This document shows, in pieces, positions 36,687-44,384 of a stretch of 54,197 nt of DNA. This DNA is from Oribacterium sp. GTDB lineage: Bacteria; Bacillota_A; Clostridia; Lachnospirales; Lachnospiraceae. The stretch's first letter is position 1. Each line of letters begins with the position of its first letter. The translations under genes and the position numbers were made by a program. The stretch is taken from assembly GCA_017940955.1 (NCBI GenBank), contig JAGAXP010000107.1, positions 1 to 54,197 of the forward strand, written 5' to 3'. The notes under the pieces are model-generated. The model saw nothing but the letters and a program-made list of their open reading frames with translations, was not told the DNA's origin and ran no database searches.

Positions 36687-36937
36687 CGAATACGTGGGTC
36701 AGTTAGGATTGCATAAACATAGGATGAACCCATGACGAGCTTACTGATTTGCCCGGGCCCTTGTAAATGCTTTATTTTTGAGGCCTTTTCAAAGTTGATT
36801 TTAGCCAGAGGAAATCCTGTTCGATCTGGTACTACATCTCCTCGGACGATTTTGTATGTAAATGGTTTACCGGTCTTTGTTCTAAATTCCTGACCTTCAC
36901 ATCTTAATATATTTAACCATATAACTTCAAAACTCAT
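36665..36937 (-). CDS. Conserved hypothetical protein
   Basis: 90 residues. GAGGAGG stands about 8 bp before ATG 36937. Sequence GQEFRTKTGKPFTYKIVRGD and VVPDRTGFPLAKINFEKA, then GPGQISKLVMGSSYVYAIL resembles a small soluble protein recurring in clostridial accessory regions; no function known. Its 3' end runs into the 3' end of the lipoprotein gene on the other strand. Confidence 0.65.
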   Translation of the reverse strand: MSFEVIWLNILRCEGQEFRTKTGKPFTYKIVRGDVVPDRTGFPLAKINFEKASKIKHLQGPGQISKLVMGSSYVYAILTDPRIRYPFSST

Positions 36938-37067
36938 AAAAAAGCCTCCTCTGTATGATAACTATATTATAAAGTGTTGGAATTATAGAAATCAATCAAG
37001 CAGTTGGATGGATTTGTAGTCGGAAAGGAATGGCAGTGTATTATGAACGCATATACATTATTCAAGC

Positions 37068-37424
37068 ATGGCAGATCTTATCGAAAAAATGCAAGATTCG
37101 GCACGCATACTTTTATCGGAGCACATCGATATATATTATATGGATGGTCGGCCGTATTATTTTTATAGTGACAGACCATATACGATCAATGACGCCACGA
37201 CATGGAAATCACGTAACCTGATACGTTATGTGGTTCTTTCAGTCGTTTGTATATCTTTACTTTTTGACAGGCCCATGAACAACCTGCCTGAATCAATAAA
37301 TTTTCTTTTTAATATCGGGATTTTATGTGCTGCAATGTTCTGTTTTTACAGAACGATTATATTTATGCGTATTGATCCTAATAAAGACCCGATGCTACAG
37401 TCATCTCTGTGTACGGAGAATTAG
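37068..37424 (+). CDS. Hypothetical protein with two membrane segments
   Basis: 118 residues. A short soluble N-terminus, then hydrophobic segments at about 54-66 and 80-99 (INFLFNIGILCAAMFCFYR). No recognised family and no clear RBS before ATG 37068. A nearby overlapping frame at 37030 is its shadow. Could be a real small membrane protein or a gene fragment. Confidence 0.4.
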   Translation: MADLIEKMQDSARILLSEHIDIYYMDGRPYYFYSDRPYTINDATTWKSRNLIRYVVLSVVCISLLFDRPMNNLPESINFLFNIGILCAAMFCFYRTIIFMRIDPNKDPMLQSSLCTEN

Positions 37425-37494
37425 AGATTCATGGTATCAGTGTAACGCTTCGAATTAAACATCCTCAATGGCTCTTTTAATATATTTCATATAC

Positions 37495-37540
37495 TAATTA
37501 CCATTCCGCCGGCGAGCGGCGGCACAAATAGTGATGAAAG
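37495..37540 (-). repeat. Degenerate copy of the YolD-like gene leader
   Basis: The plus-strand segment CCATTCCGCCGGCGAGCGGC...AAATAGTGATGAAAGTAT resembles the leader of the YolD-like gene at about 761-805 (CCATTCCTCCGCTTTGAGTC...AAATAGTGATGAAAAGTAT). No YolD-like coding sequence remains here. It sits in the gene-free stretch 37425-37784, in which nothing else was recognised. Confidence 0.4.
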
Positions 37541-37791
37541 TATCGATTCCCCTCTATGCTGCATATATAATGAAAGCGAGAAGCTACACTACAAAGCACG
37601 ATGAGGAGAGTCGTAAAAACTTTCTCGTTTTAGACAGCATACTAATCAGTGTAAGTTCCCACCTTTCAAGCACAAATAAGTGGCTCTATCAGACCGTACA
37701 CTAAGAATTGTTTTAACTCTTGTTAAATGTGTGGTGGAATAGTCAATGGCTTCTCTCTATTTTTTAAGGAAAGGAGCATTGCCTATGAAAG

Positions 37792-37992
37792 TTGTTTATC
37801 AAGACTGCTGTATCTATTTGTGAAAAAGTTTTCAACGATAGATTTCTTGCAAAGAAGATGACAACAGTTATCGGAAACAATGGAGTATCGAACGATGAGA
37901 TTGGTGCTTTTGTCAAAGCTAAGAAAGAGGCTATGATATCGCTACTAGACAGATATCCGTCATATTTTGCTAATGTAGTAGAAAATATTTAA
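37792..37992 (+). CDS. Small hypothetical protein, start frame disturbed
   Basis: 66 residues in the frame from TTG 37792 (TAVSICEKVFNDRFLAKKMT, then GNNGVSNDEIGAFVKAKKEA). An ATG at 37785 with a strong AAAGGAG upstream is in a different frame and stops after 12 codons. Shifting one base around 37790 would join the good RBS/ATG to the long frame, so a one-base frameshift is likely. No known family. Confidence 0.4.
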   Translation: MFIKTAVSICEKVFNDRFLAKKMTTVIGNNGVSNDEIGAFVKAKKEAMISLLDRYPSYFANVVENI

Positions 37993-38009
37993 TCGTTTTT
38001 GGGGGCAAT

Positions 38010-38249
38010 ATGGTAGATAAGTATCCTGTAATAACATTATGCGGAGGTACTCGTTTCAAAAACGAATTCATTGAAGCTCAGAAGAAACTTACTTTAGAGG
38101 GCAACATTGTTATCAGCGTTGGCCTCTTTGGGCATTCTGGAGATGCTGAGGTTTGGGAAAACATGGATGAAGGAACACTTACTAAGACTAAAGTAATGCT
38201 GGATGATATGCATGACTCTTCTAAATTCAAAGTTAAATACTTCTATTAG
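38010..38249 (+). pseudogene. Truncated nucleoside 2-deoxyribosyltransferase-like (DUF4406-like) protein
   Basis: 79 residues beginning VDKYPVITLCGGTRFKNEFI, then ISVGLFGHSGD and TKTKVMLDDMHDSSK, as in a family of about 120-140 residues that starts ITLCGSTxFKxxF and continues after LDDMHxxKI with a strand/loop containing the conserved G-x-S-T. That part is missing; the protein instead ends SSKFKVKYFY, perhaps the family C-terminal strand after an internal deletion. Starts 17 bp after the previous ORF with GGGGGCA. Confidence 0.55.
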
Positions 38250-38341
38250 TAATGGAAACTTTACAGACAAGATTAATGGTAAAGAAAATCACAGGTGCTG
38301 TTTATGATAAAAATGAATCTGTGTGGAAATTATAATACTGA

Positions 38342-38505
38342 GTCTCATATCAGTCTCATCAAAATGAGACTATGTATTAATTGAAAAATGCTGAAATGGT
38401 GGGATTTATATAGGAAAGTCTCATTGCAGTCTCACTATAGTCTCACCGAGTCTCATGCGTAAATGAGACTTTATGAGACTTAGTTATAAAATCTATATAT
38501 GAGAC
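38342..38505. repeat. Array of ten GTCTCA/TGAGAC motifs
   Basis: GTCTCA begins at 38342, 38353, 38418, 38429, 38440 and 38450; TGAGAC begins at 38365, 38464, 38474 and 38500. Start-to-start steps inside the two clusters are 10, 11, 12 and 14 bp, close to one helical turn. Extended consensus AGTCTCAT: A before it in 9 of 10, T after it in 8 of 10. Two oppositely oriented pairs form perfect 8-bp hairpins (38352-38371 with a 4-nt loop; 38449-38470 with a 6-nt loop). The chance expectation for this 6-mer on both strands over 170 bp is below 0.1. It lies between a truncated gene and a convergent gene, not in a promoter of any retained gene. Confidence 0.9.
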
Positions 38506-38534
38506 CTAAAACAAAACAGCAAAAAAATATAAGT

Positions 38535-38564
38535 GCCTGTCCATATGTTTGGACAGGCCTTTTG
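38535..38564 (+). terminator. Terminator downstream of the GTCTCA array
   Basis: GCCTGTCC (38535-38542) with GGACAGGC (38551-38558), then CTTTTG. It would end a transcript through the array. Confidence 0.7.
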
Positions 38565-38652
38565 CCACCATTAGAATCATAAAAGGGGAGTGCATGATTT
38601 TCGCGGCTTATCGGTTATTTGAAAATGTTAACTTCCAGAAATTTTAGACCTA

Positions 38653-38697
38653 AAAAAGCCACTGAGTCGTTTTTTGATTACACTCAGTGGCTTTTAT
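38653..38697. terminator. Bidirectional terminator downstream of the Uma2 gene
   Basis: AAAAAGCCACTGAGT (38653-38667) with ACTCAGTGGCTTTT (38682-38695), flanked by A and T runs. Confidence 0.8.
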
Positions 38698-38740
38698 TCA
38701 CAGAACTTCCGGCTCTGAATTTATATAGTGTAAGATATCT

Positions 38741-39322
38741 TCATACAATCCCTTCAAAGATTGGTGCTAATCTTATTTCTAATGATGGATATGTGTGAAC
38801 AGTTATCTTTTCTGTTAAAGGATAGGAGATCACTTCTGGTGCATAGTCATTTTCCAACAAGTATCTTACTACAACCTTTTTTTGAAGATCGACAACCCAG
38901 TATTCTTTGACACCTATTTCGCTATAAGTCAGCATTTTCCTTCCATAATCGTTCTTTCTTGTGGATTCGGAAGCGACTTCAGTAACAAACAAAGGGGCTG
39001 TATGTATACCATCATCTTTTATACCTTCTTTGTCACAGACTGCCATAACATCAGGTAAGAAGAGATTTTTGGCATCTTCGCTCAGTTCGTTACAGTATAA
39101 TGCGACATTCTCAGTAAAGACCTTGCATAAACCATTATTAGCTGCAATGAATTGCCTCAGCGTTGTCGCAATTTCCAATACAGCATTATTGTGTGCAGCT
39201 GATATTCTGGCTGTTATAATAAGATTTCCATTAATGAGTTCGGCATGATCTTCTCTATTTGCTACATCTCTTATTGAATATTCTGCGGCGTTGTTTCCTG
39301 ATATTTTTTCCATCATATTCAA
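38741..39322 (-). CDS. Uma2-family putative endonuclease (DUF820)
   Basis: 193 residues. Typical blocks: YELINGNLIITARISAAHNN-like start (AELINGNLIITA), LPDVMAVCDKE, FVTEVASESTRKNDYGRKML and SEIGVKEYWVVDLQ. These place the D...E-x-A/K residues of the PD-(D/E)XK fold of the Uma2 group. The family is common in cyanobacteria and mobile regions; cellular role unknown. It is followed by a bidirectional terminator. Confidence 0.85.
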   Translation of the reverse strand: MNMMEKISGNNAAEYSIRDVANREDHAELINGNLIITARISAAHNNAVLEIATTLRQFIAANNGLCKVFTENVALYCNELSEDAKNLFLPDVMAVCDKEGIKDDGIHTAPLFVTEVASESTRKNDYGRKMLTYSEIGVKEYWVVDLQKKVVVRYLLENDYAPEVISYPLTEKITVHTYPSLEIRLAPIFEGIV

Positions 39323-39462
39323 TGCTCCACTTTTATATGCTCCTTTAGATTAATTTCAAGTCAGAGAAAGTCCATGAAAAGCTCCTCTGCTTACCCATAA
39401 GAGCGTCCTACCTGGTAAGGCCATTATAGCATGTTCGTCGTGATTACTCTATTCCAGACCCT

Positions 39463-39768
39463 TTATACATAATCAAAGATACTCTGAATTGCATCGGTGA
39501 TATCAATGATTTCCGGCATATGAACCCGGCCAATCTTTGAATACCCCCTGATATTCATATCTAATAACGACAGCTTTTCACACTGAACATATCCGGTGAT
39601 TTCGTCTGAACTTATCCTGATGTGTAAAGCTCCCGGCTCTCCATTCTTATATATTGGACAACCAATAATTTCACCTGTCTGATTAAAAAAATCTTTGCTC
39701 ACAACCAGCACCGGCATCTTGATTCTTTCGATATTTAGAATATCTCCCTGAGAAATCTCTGTCATCAT
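39463..39768 (-). CDS. mazF: MazF/PemK-family toxin
   Basis: 101 residues from ATG 39768, which overlaps the antitoxin stop (TAATG). The start QGDILNIERIKMPVLVVSKD, then IIGCPIYKNGEPG, YVQCEKLSLLDMN and a terminal helix, matches the MazF ribosome-independent mRNA endoribonuclease fold. Residues GDIL and the C-x-x-x-R/K loop are altered compared with classical MazF (no R in the usual position before PVLVVS), so activity is uncertain. Paired with mazE. Confidence 0.82.
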   Translation of the reverse strand: MMTEISQGDILNIERIKMPVLVVSKDFFNQTGEIIGCPIYKNGEPGALHIRISSDEITGYVQCEKLSLLDMNIRGYSKIGRVHMPEIIDITDAIQSIFDYV

Positions 39769-40010
39769 TACCAAATCTCTCTTCCTACCGGTTCGCCCCA
39801 GTCATATTCTCCATCAAGGTCAAGTTTTCCTCCATATTCTGCAACTCGTTCCTCTAATGTTTTATGCCTGAAAGGCTTAACCAACATTATTACACCATTT
39901 GAAACTTTTACATCCAACATATCATCAACCGCAATATCTGCCTCTTGCAATACTTCTTTAGGAATTCTTATTCCCTGACTATTTCCCCATTTTTTTACCT
40001 GAGTCTGCAT
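39768..40010 (-). CDS. mazE: MazE-like antitoxin (AbrB/SpoVT domain)
   Basis: 80 residues from ATG 40010, preceded by AAAGGAGA; the frame extends to 40064 without an RBS. The N-terminus TQVKKWGNSQGIRIPKEVLQ is the AbrB-type DNA-binding swapped hairpin; the C-terminal part is acidic and disordered-like (GGKLDLDGEYDWGEPVGREI) and would wrap the toxin. It neutralises the MazF protein and usually represses the operon. Confidence 0.88.
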   Translation of the reverse strand: MQTQVKKWGNSQGIRIPKEVLQEADIAVDDMLDVKVSNGVIMLVKPFRHKTLEERVAEYGGKLDLDGEYDWGEPVGREIW

Positions 40011-40159
40011 AATAAGCTTCTCCTTTCGTATAAACATCGTATATCCAAGTCTGGGCATATACAACCTCTTTTTTCATCCCTCTTCTCCGTAACGTATATC
40101 TAATTTCCATAAGCTTCTGTCAACTGTGATTCTTCAGGAATCTATAATATCTTAACCTA

Positions 40160-40240
40160 TCAGATGTACCAGTAAGGTGTGTCGTTAGCATCTTTTGGAT
40201 TATCCGTCATCAATACCGGATCGGTAGTATCTGCCGTGTT
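40160..40240 (-). pseudogene. Short coding-like fragment
   Basis: The minus strand reads NTADTTDPVLMTDNPKDAND then TPYWYI and a stop. It looks like a protein C-terminus, but has no start and no body. It lies within the 366-bp stretch 40011-40376 with no other gene. Family not recognised. Confidence 0.25.
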
Positions 40241-40376
40241 CCTTTTTTGCTATACTGTAAGAAAAATAAGGGATTTTGACGAAATGTTATGATTGCAAGA
40301 TGTAAAGATAGAATAGAAAGAGAATGAGTAAGCATGAATTTTGATAGTAAATAGGATAACGAGGAGGGTTTTTATA

Positions 40377-41177
40377 ATGGCAAGTGGAAGGATGGAATTT
40401 CATGCTCAGAGTATCATGCAGCATGCGAATTTTTCGTTTGTTTTACCAAATGATGTTGAAATGGCAGAAGTGAAAGAGCCTAAGCATTATGAACGACCAA
40501 CTAAAAGTCTGTTGCTTCTTCACGGATTAACAGGTACGGATACAGATTGGCTGTTTGGCGGAGTGGCTCAGGAGATGGCTATACAGTACAATCTTGCTGT
40601 ATTTATGCCCACAACCGGAAATTCATTTTACCTGGATAAAGGGTATGTTGGCGGCAATTACTGTCAATTTGTAGGTGAAGAGCTTCCGGACTATATACAT
40701 AAGGTCTTCGGATACTTTGCGGATCGGGAGGATACACTTATTGGGGGATTATCCATGGGCGGCTATGGAGCGATCCATACCGCATTTGCCTATCCTGAAA
40801 GATTTTCACAGTGCATAGCCTTATCTTCGGCGATACATTTGGAGGACATTGCAAGGAAAGATGCTGCGGCAACAAGCCTTATGTCTGTTGAAATGCTTAC
40901 AGATGTATTTGGAGATCTGTCCAGGCTTATGGAATCGGAAAAGAATCCAAAGGTTCAGTATGCGAAACTAAAGAAAGAGGGCAGAAAAATCCCGAGATTG
41001 TATATGGCCATCGGCACAGAGGATGCTCCTGAATTATATAATGCAAATATAGATTTCAGAGATTTTCTCAGGAAAGAAAATGCCGATTTCCTGTTCGAGG
41101 ACGGACCCGGAAAGCATAACTGGACATTTTGGAATGCTTATTTAGACCGTGGTTTATCATGGATACTTGACAATTAA
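40377..41177 (+). CDS. Alpha/beta-hydrolase, esterase D/tributyrin esterase-like
   Basis: 267 residues from ATG 40377, with GAGGAGG 8 bp upstream. LLLLHGLTGTDTDW gives the oxyanion region, GGLSMGGYGAIH carries the nucleophilic serine (G-x-S-x-G), EDAPEL near residue 220 the likely acid region and GKHNWTFW the catalytic histidine. The architecture is that of the FrmB/EstA acetyl-esterase family (also in Clostridia as ester hydrolases of plant cell-wall acetyl groups). No signal peptide: cytoplasmic. Confidence 0.88.
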   Translation: MASGRMEFHAQSIMQHANFSFVLPNDVEMAEVKEPKHYERPTKSLLLLHGLTGTDTDWLFGGVAQEMAIQYNLAVFMPTTGNSFYLDKGYVGGNYCQFVGEELPDYIHKVFGYFADREDTLIGGLSMGGYGAIHTAFAYPERFSQCIALSSAIHLEDIARKDAAATSLMSVEMLTDVFGDLSRLMESEKNPKVQYAKLKKEGRKIPRLYMAIGTEDAPELYNANIDFRDFLRKENADFLFEDGPGKHNWTFWNAYLDRGLSWILDN

Positions 41178-41342
41178 GCGCTTTGCCCTTCACTCGAATG
41201 GTCTTATGTGTCCTTCGGAAAGAAGTGTTTATATGTGAACTTCCAACCCCTTTGTACAACTAGCGATGGATTGTGAACAACCAAACGGGCAAAAACCTTG
41301 AAAATACAGGAAAAATAAATGATGCACTGAAGGGGGCATAAG

Positions 41343-41435
41343 ATGGCACGTACGGTCAACAAGGATGCAATGAATGATAAGATTGTCAAACTCGAAAAGG
41401 CGATGAAGGCATACGAGGAGCTGCCGTTTGAGTGA
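41343..41435 (+). CDS. Possible 30-residue peptide
   Basis: ATG 41343 has AGGGGG 8 bp upstream. Sequence MARTVNKDAMNDKIVKLEKA then MKAYEELPFE, a basic start followed by an amphipathic helix, as seen in longer small coiled-coil proteins of clostridia. May be a truncated version. It lies in the otherwise gene-free region 41178-41606. Confidence 0.35.
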   Translation: MARTVNKDAMNDKIVKLEKAMKAYEELPFE

Positions 41436-41517
41436 ATTATGCAGGTGTGTAGCCGTGAAATTTCTGGAAGTTAACAATCATGGTTAATGATATATCATTC
41501 ACAAAAAGTTGTACTAT

Positions 41518-41531
41518 TGTAACCGCTTTCA
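41518..41531 (+). promoter_or_regulatory. cre-like catabolite control site
   Basis: TGTAACCGCTTTCA matches the CcpA cre consensus TGNAANCGNWNNC fully. It sits 75-90 bp upstream of the flavoprotein ATG, in its presumed promoter region. Binding by a CcpA-like LacI protein is inferred. Confidence 0.55.
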
Positions 41532-41606
41532 AATTGATATTCACTGTCTAATATGTTTAAATATATTAGTATTTTAGTATATATTCTATACTCTAGGAGG
41601 AGAAGA

Positions 41607-44201
41607 ATGAAAAGAATTTTTAAGGGCGCAATGGCCATAGGGCTTGTTGCATCAATGACAGCTTGTACTGCTCAGCAACCGCCTGCAGCAACCACAGCGG
41701 CTGCAACAGAAGCAGCAACAACAGCCGTAGCGGAAACAACAGAAGCGGCAGCAGCAGGAAGCTTTGTTGCCGGAACATATTCCGGTTCAGAGCAGGGCTT
41801 TGGCGGAAAGGTGACAGTAACTATCACAACAACAGATAGTGAGATCACAGATGTACAGATTGAAGGAAAGGATGAGACACCTACAGTAGGCGGAGCAGCC
41901 CTTGAGGAACTTGCTTCCCAGGTTAAGACTGCACAGTCATCAGAGATCGATGGTGTTTCAGGAGCAACCGTAACATCAACTGCTGTTAAGGCAGCAGCTG
42001 CAAAGGCTATTGAGGCTGCACAGAAGGGTGAGGCAACAGTAGCAAATGATGCACCTCTCGCGTTCACAGCCGGAACTTACACAGGTAAGGGAACAGGTTA
42101 CAATGGCGAAGTTACAGTTGATGTAACTTTCGATGACAAGAGCGTAACAGCAATCGAAGTTAAGGATTCAAAGGAAACAGACCAGGTTGGTACTCCTGCA
42201 TTCGATATCGTTATCAATGATATCATTGCAGCAAACGGAACAGGTGTTGACAGCGTTTCCGGTGCTACATTCTCATCAAGAGCTATCAAGGAAGCTGTTA
42301 ATGATGCAGCTGACCAGGCAGGTGTAACAAACAAGGATGCATTTACAAACAATGCAATTGAAGTAAAGGCACAGGATACTATCGAAGAGACCTATGATGT
42401 TGTAGTAGTTGGTGCAGGTGGAGCAGGTATCTCCGCAGCAGCTCAGGCAGCTCAGGACGGCAACACAGTTCTCGTTATCGAGAAGAATGCTCAGGTCGGT
42501 GGTAACACACTTGTATCCGGTGGTCAGTATCAGTCAGTTATGCCTTATCTCGTATGGGATGAGAAGAACCCTGATGCAACTACAGGCAAGGGCTTCGACG
42601 GAAAGGAGTATAATAAGGTTAAGTCAGTTAAGGGATGTATCGATGAGTTAAAGGTTATCCTTAACTGGTCTGAGGACGAGTTTGACGCTGACTACTACAA
42701 TGATCACGAGTATGTAGCCGGCGATATCGAAGAGCTTTCAAAGCATGGTGTAGTTAAGGATTATCTTCCTACTCTCCAGGCTCTTAAGAAAGAGATCCAG
42801 GCTTATCTTGACTGGGCACAGCCTAAGCTTGATGCAGGAACACCTGAGTCTGATCTTACACTTTTCTCAACTCTGAACCTTCATATCTTCCAGACTTACT
42901 ATGGCGGACTTCGTCAGAGTGCTGACAAGTCATCATGGATCTATGGTGATGTTGATCTCGTAACTCAGTTCATCACAGACGGTCAGGATATCAAGCCTTG
43001 GCTCGAGTCAATGGGTTCAACCTTCGTAGAGGATACACAGCCTACACTTATCGGTGCTCTTTGGTACAGAGAGAACCAGTTCATCGGTGCTAATGTCGAT
43101 GCTGACGGCGATGGAAAGACAGAAGAGTACGGCGGAAGATGGGGAACATACTTCATGGCTCCTATGACCGCATTCAAGAATGCTAATGAAGCAAACAAGA
43201 TCATGACACGTACAAACGCTGAAGAGCTCATCGTTGAAGACGGTCGTGTAACAGGCGTTAAGGCTACAATGTATGATGGAACTCCTGTAGTTGCTCATGC
43301 AACAAAGGGTGTTATCCTTTCAACCGGTGGTTTCGCTGCAAATATCGCTAAGGTTGTTGAGACCAATGAGTACTGGTCAAGCGAATATCTCAACGATAAG
43401 CTTGAGACAACAAACCGTTCATCACTTCAGGGTGATGGTATCAAGATGGCTGAGGCAGCAGGTGCCGCAACAACAGGTGAAGGTTTCACACAGCTTATGC
43501 CTATTTCATGGGTAGATGATGGTGACCTTGCATTTGGTGGCGGAGATTACGCTATCTACATTAACCCTACAACAGGTAACCGTTTCGTAGATGAGACTTC
43601 TGAGCGTGACGTTCTTTCTCTTGGTGAGTTCAAGAATGGTATCGAGTGGAAGGGCCACAAGGGCGTATTCATCGAGATCGCTAATGCAGCAGTTCCTATC
43701 CCCGGACCATATCCATACAAGGATGAGGATGTTGAAGGCAGACAGTATGTAAGAACTATCGGCGAGCTTGCTGATCTCTTCAAGGAGATCGGTTTCGATA
43801 CCGATGCTGATGCTGTGATCGAGACAATCAAGGATTACGATCAGGCTATCATGAGCGGAACACAGCCTAAGGATGTTACAAAGAAGCAGTTCTCAGCACT
43901 TATCGGTGATGCAGAAAAGAACGATGACGGATCATACAAGGCTGATACATACAACCTTGATGATGCTAAGCTTCGCGTACGTCTCCTGGCTCCTTCAACT
44001 CACCATACAATGGGTGGTATCAAGGTAGACGTTGACCGTCATGTTCTTGACAAGGACGGCAAGGTTATCCCTGGTCTCTATGCAGCAGGTGAGGTTACCG
44101 GAGGTATCCATGGTGGAAACCGTCTCGGCGGCAACGCTATCACAGAAATCTTCGTATCAGGACGTACAGCTGCTAAGGCTGCAACAGCTGATAACAAGTA
44201 A
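41607..44201 (+). CDS. Secreted flavoprotein lipoprotein: two FMN-binding domains plus fumarate/urocanate-reductase-type FAD domain
   Basis: 864 residues from ATG 41607, preceded by AGGAGGAG. Lipoprotein signal with TAC (Cys20), Ala/Thr linker, then two FMN_bind domains (about 54-138 and 152-238). Each has the covalent flavinylation motif SGAT, with Thr121 and Thr221, exactly 100 residues apart. The FAD_binding_2 domain starts with VVVVGAGGAG (265-274) and ends with [20 protein letters not shown]. It resembles fumarate or urocanate reductases that receive electrons through covalent FMN and reduce an extracytoplasmic acceptor; substrate not identifiable. High-expression codon use. Confidence 0.9.
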   Translation: MKRIFKGAMAIGLVASMTACTAQQPPAATTAAATEAATTAVAETTEAAAAGSFVAGTYSGSEQGFGGKVTVTITTTDSEITDVQIEGKDETPTVGGAALEELASQVKTAQSSEIDGVSGATVTSTAVKAAAAKAIEAAQKGEATVANDAPLAFTAGTYTGKGTGYNGEVTVDVTFDDKSVTAIEVKDSKETDQVGTPAFDIVINDIIAANGTGVDSVSGATFSSRAIKEAVNDAADQAGVTNKDAFTNNAIEVKAQDTIEETYDVVVVGAGGAGISAAAQAAQDGNTVLVIEKNAQVGGNTLVSGGQYQSVMPYLVWDEKNPDATTGKGFDGKEYNKVKSVKGCIDELKVILNWSEDEFDADYYNDHEYVAGDIEELSKHGVVKDYLPTLQALKKEIQAYLDWAQPKLDAGTPESDLTLFSTLNLHIFQTYYGGLRQSADKSSWIYGDVDLVTQFITDGQDIKPWLESMGSTFVEDTQPTLIGALWYRENQFIGANVDADGDGKTEEYGGRWGTYFMAPMTAFKNANEANKIMTRTNAEELIVEDGRVTGVKATMYDGTPVVAHATKGVILSTGGFAANIAKVVETNEYWSSEYLNDKLETTNRSSLQGDGIKMAEAAGAATTGEGFTQLMPISWVDDGDLAFGGGDYAIYINPTTGNRFVDETSERDVLSLGEFKNGIEWKGHKGVFIEIANAAVPIPGPYPYKDEDVEGRQYVRTIGELADLFKEIGFDTDADAVIETIKDYDQAIMSGTQPKDVTKKQFSALIGDAEKNDDGSYKADTYNLDDAKLRVRLLAPSTHHTMGGIKVDVDRHVLDKDGKVIPGLYAAGEVTGGIHGGNRLGGNAITEIFVSGRTAAKAATADNK

Positions 44202-44228
44202 TTAAAATATTCGACTATAAATAGTCCG

Positions 44229-44275
44229 GAGCCGGAAGGCATCCAATAAAACGGATGCCCTCCGGCTCTGTTTTT
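44229..44275 (+). terminator. Terminator after the flavoprotein gene
   Basis: GAGCCGGA-GGCATCC with GGATGCC-TCCGGCTC, a single bulge on each side, 8-nt loop, then TTTTT. Confidence 0.88.
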
Positions 44276-44384
44276 GGTTTCCGGTAAAGCTGAAAAATGT
44301 ATATGTAAAATTACGGCTCCTATAGTACAATAGGTAAATTGTAAAGCGGTAATATAAGCTAAAAAATTACAAATGAGGTTTGAA

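Noticed and set aside
37030..37221. 63-residue ORF overlapping the hypothetical membrane protein
   Set aside because: Shifted-frame shadow of the 37068-37424 frame, without RBS.
38342..38505. CRISPR array
   Set aside because: The repeat unit is only 6-8 bp, occurs in both orientations, spacing is one helical turn rather than 30-40 bp, and no cas gene is near.
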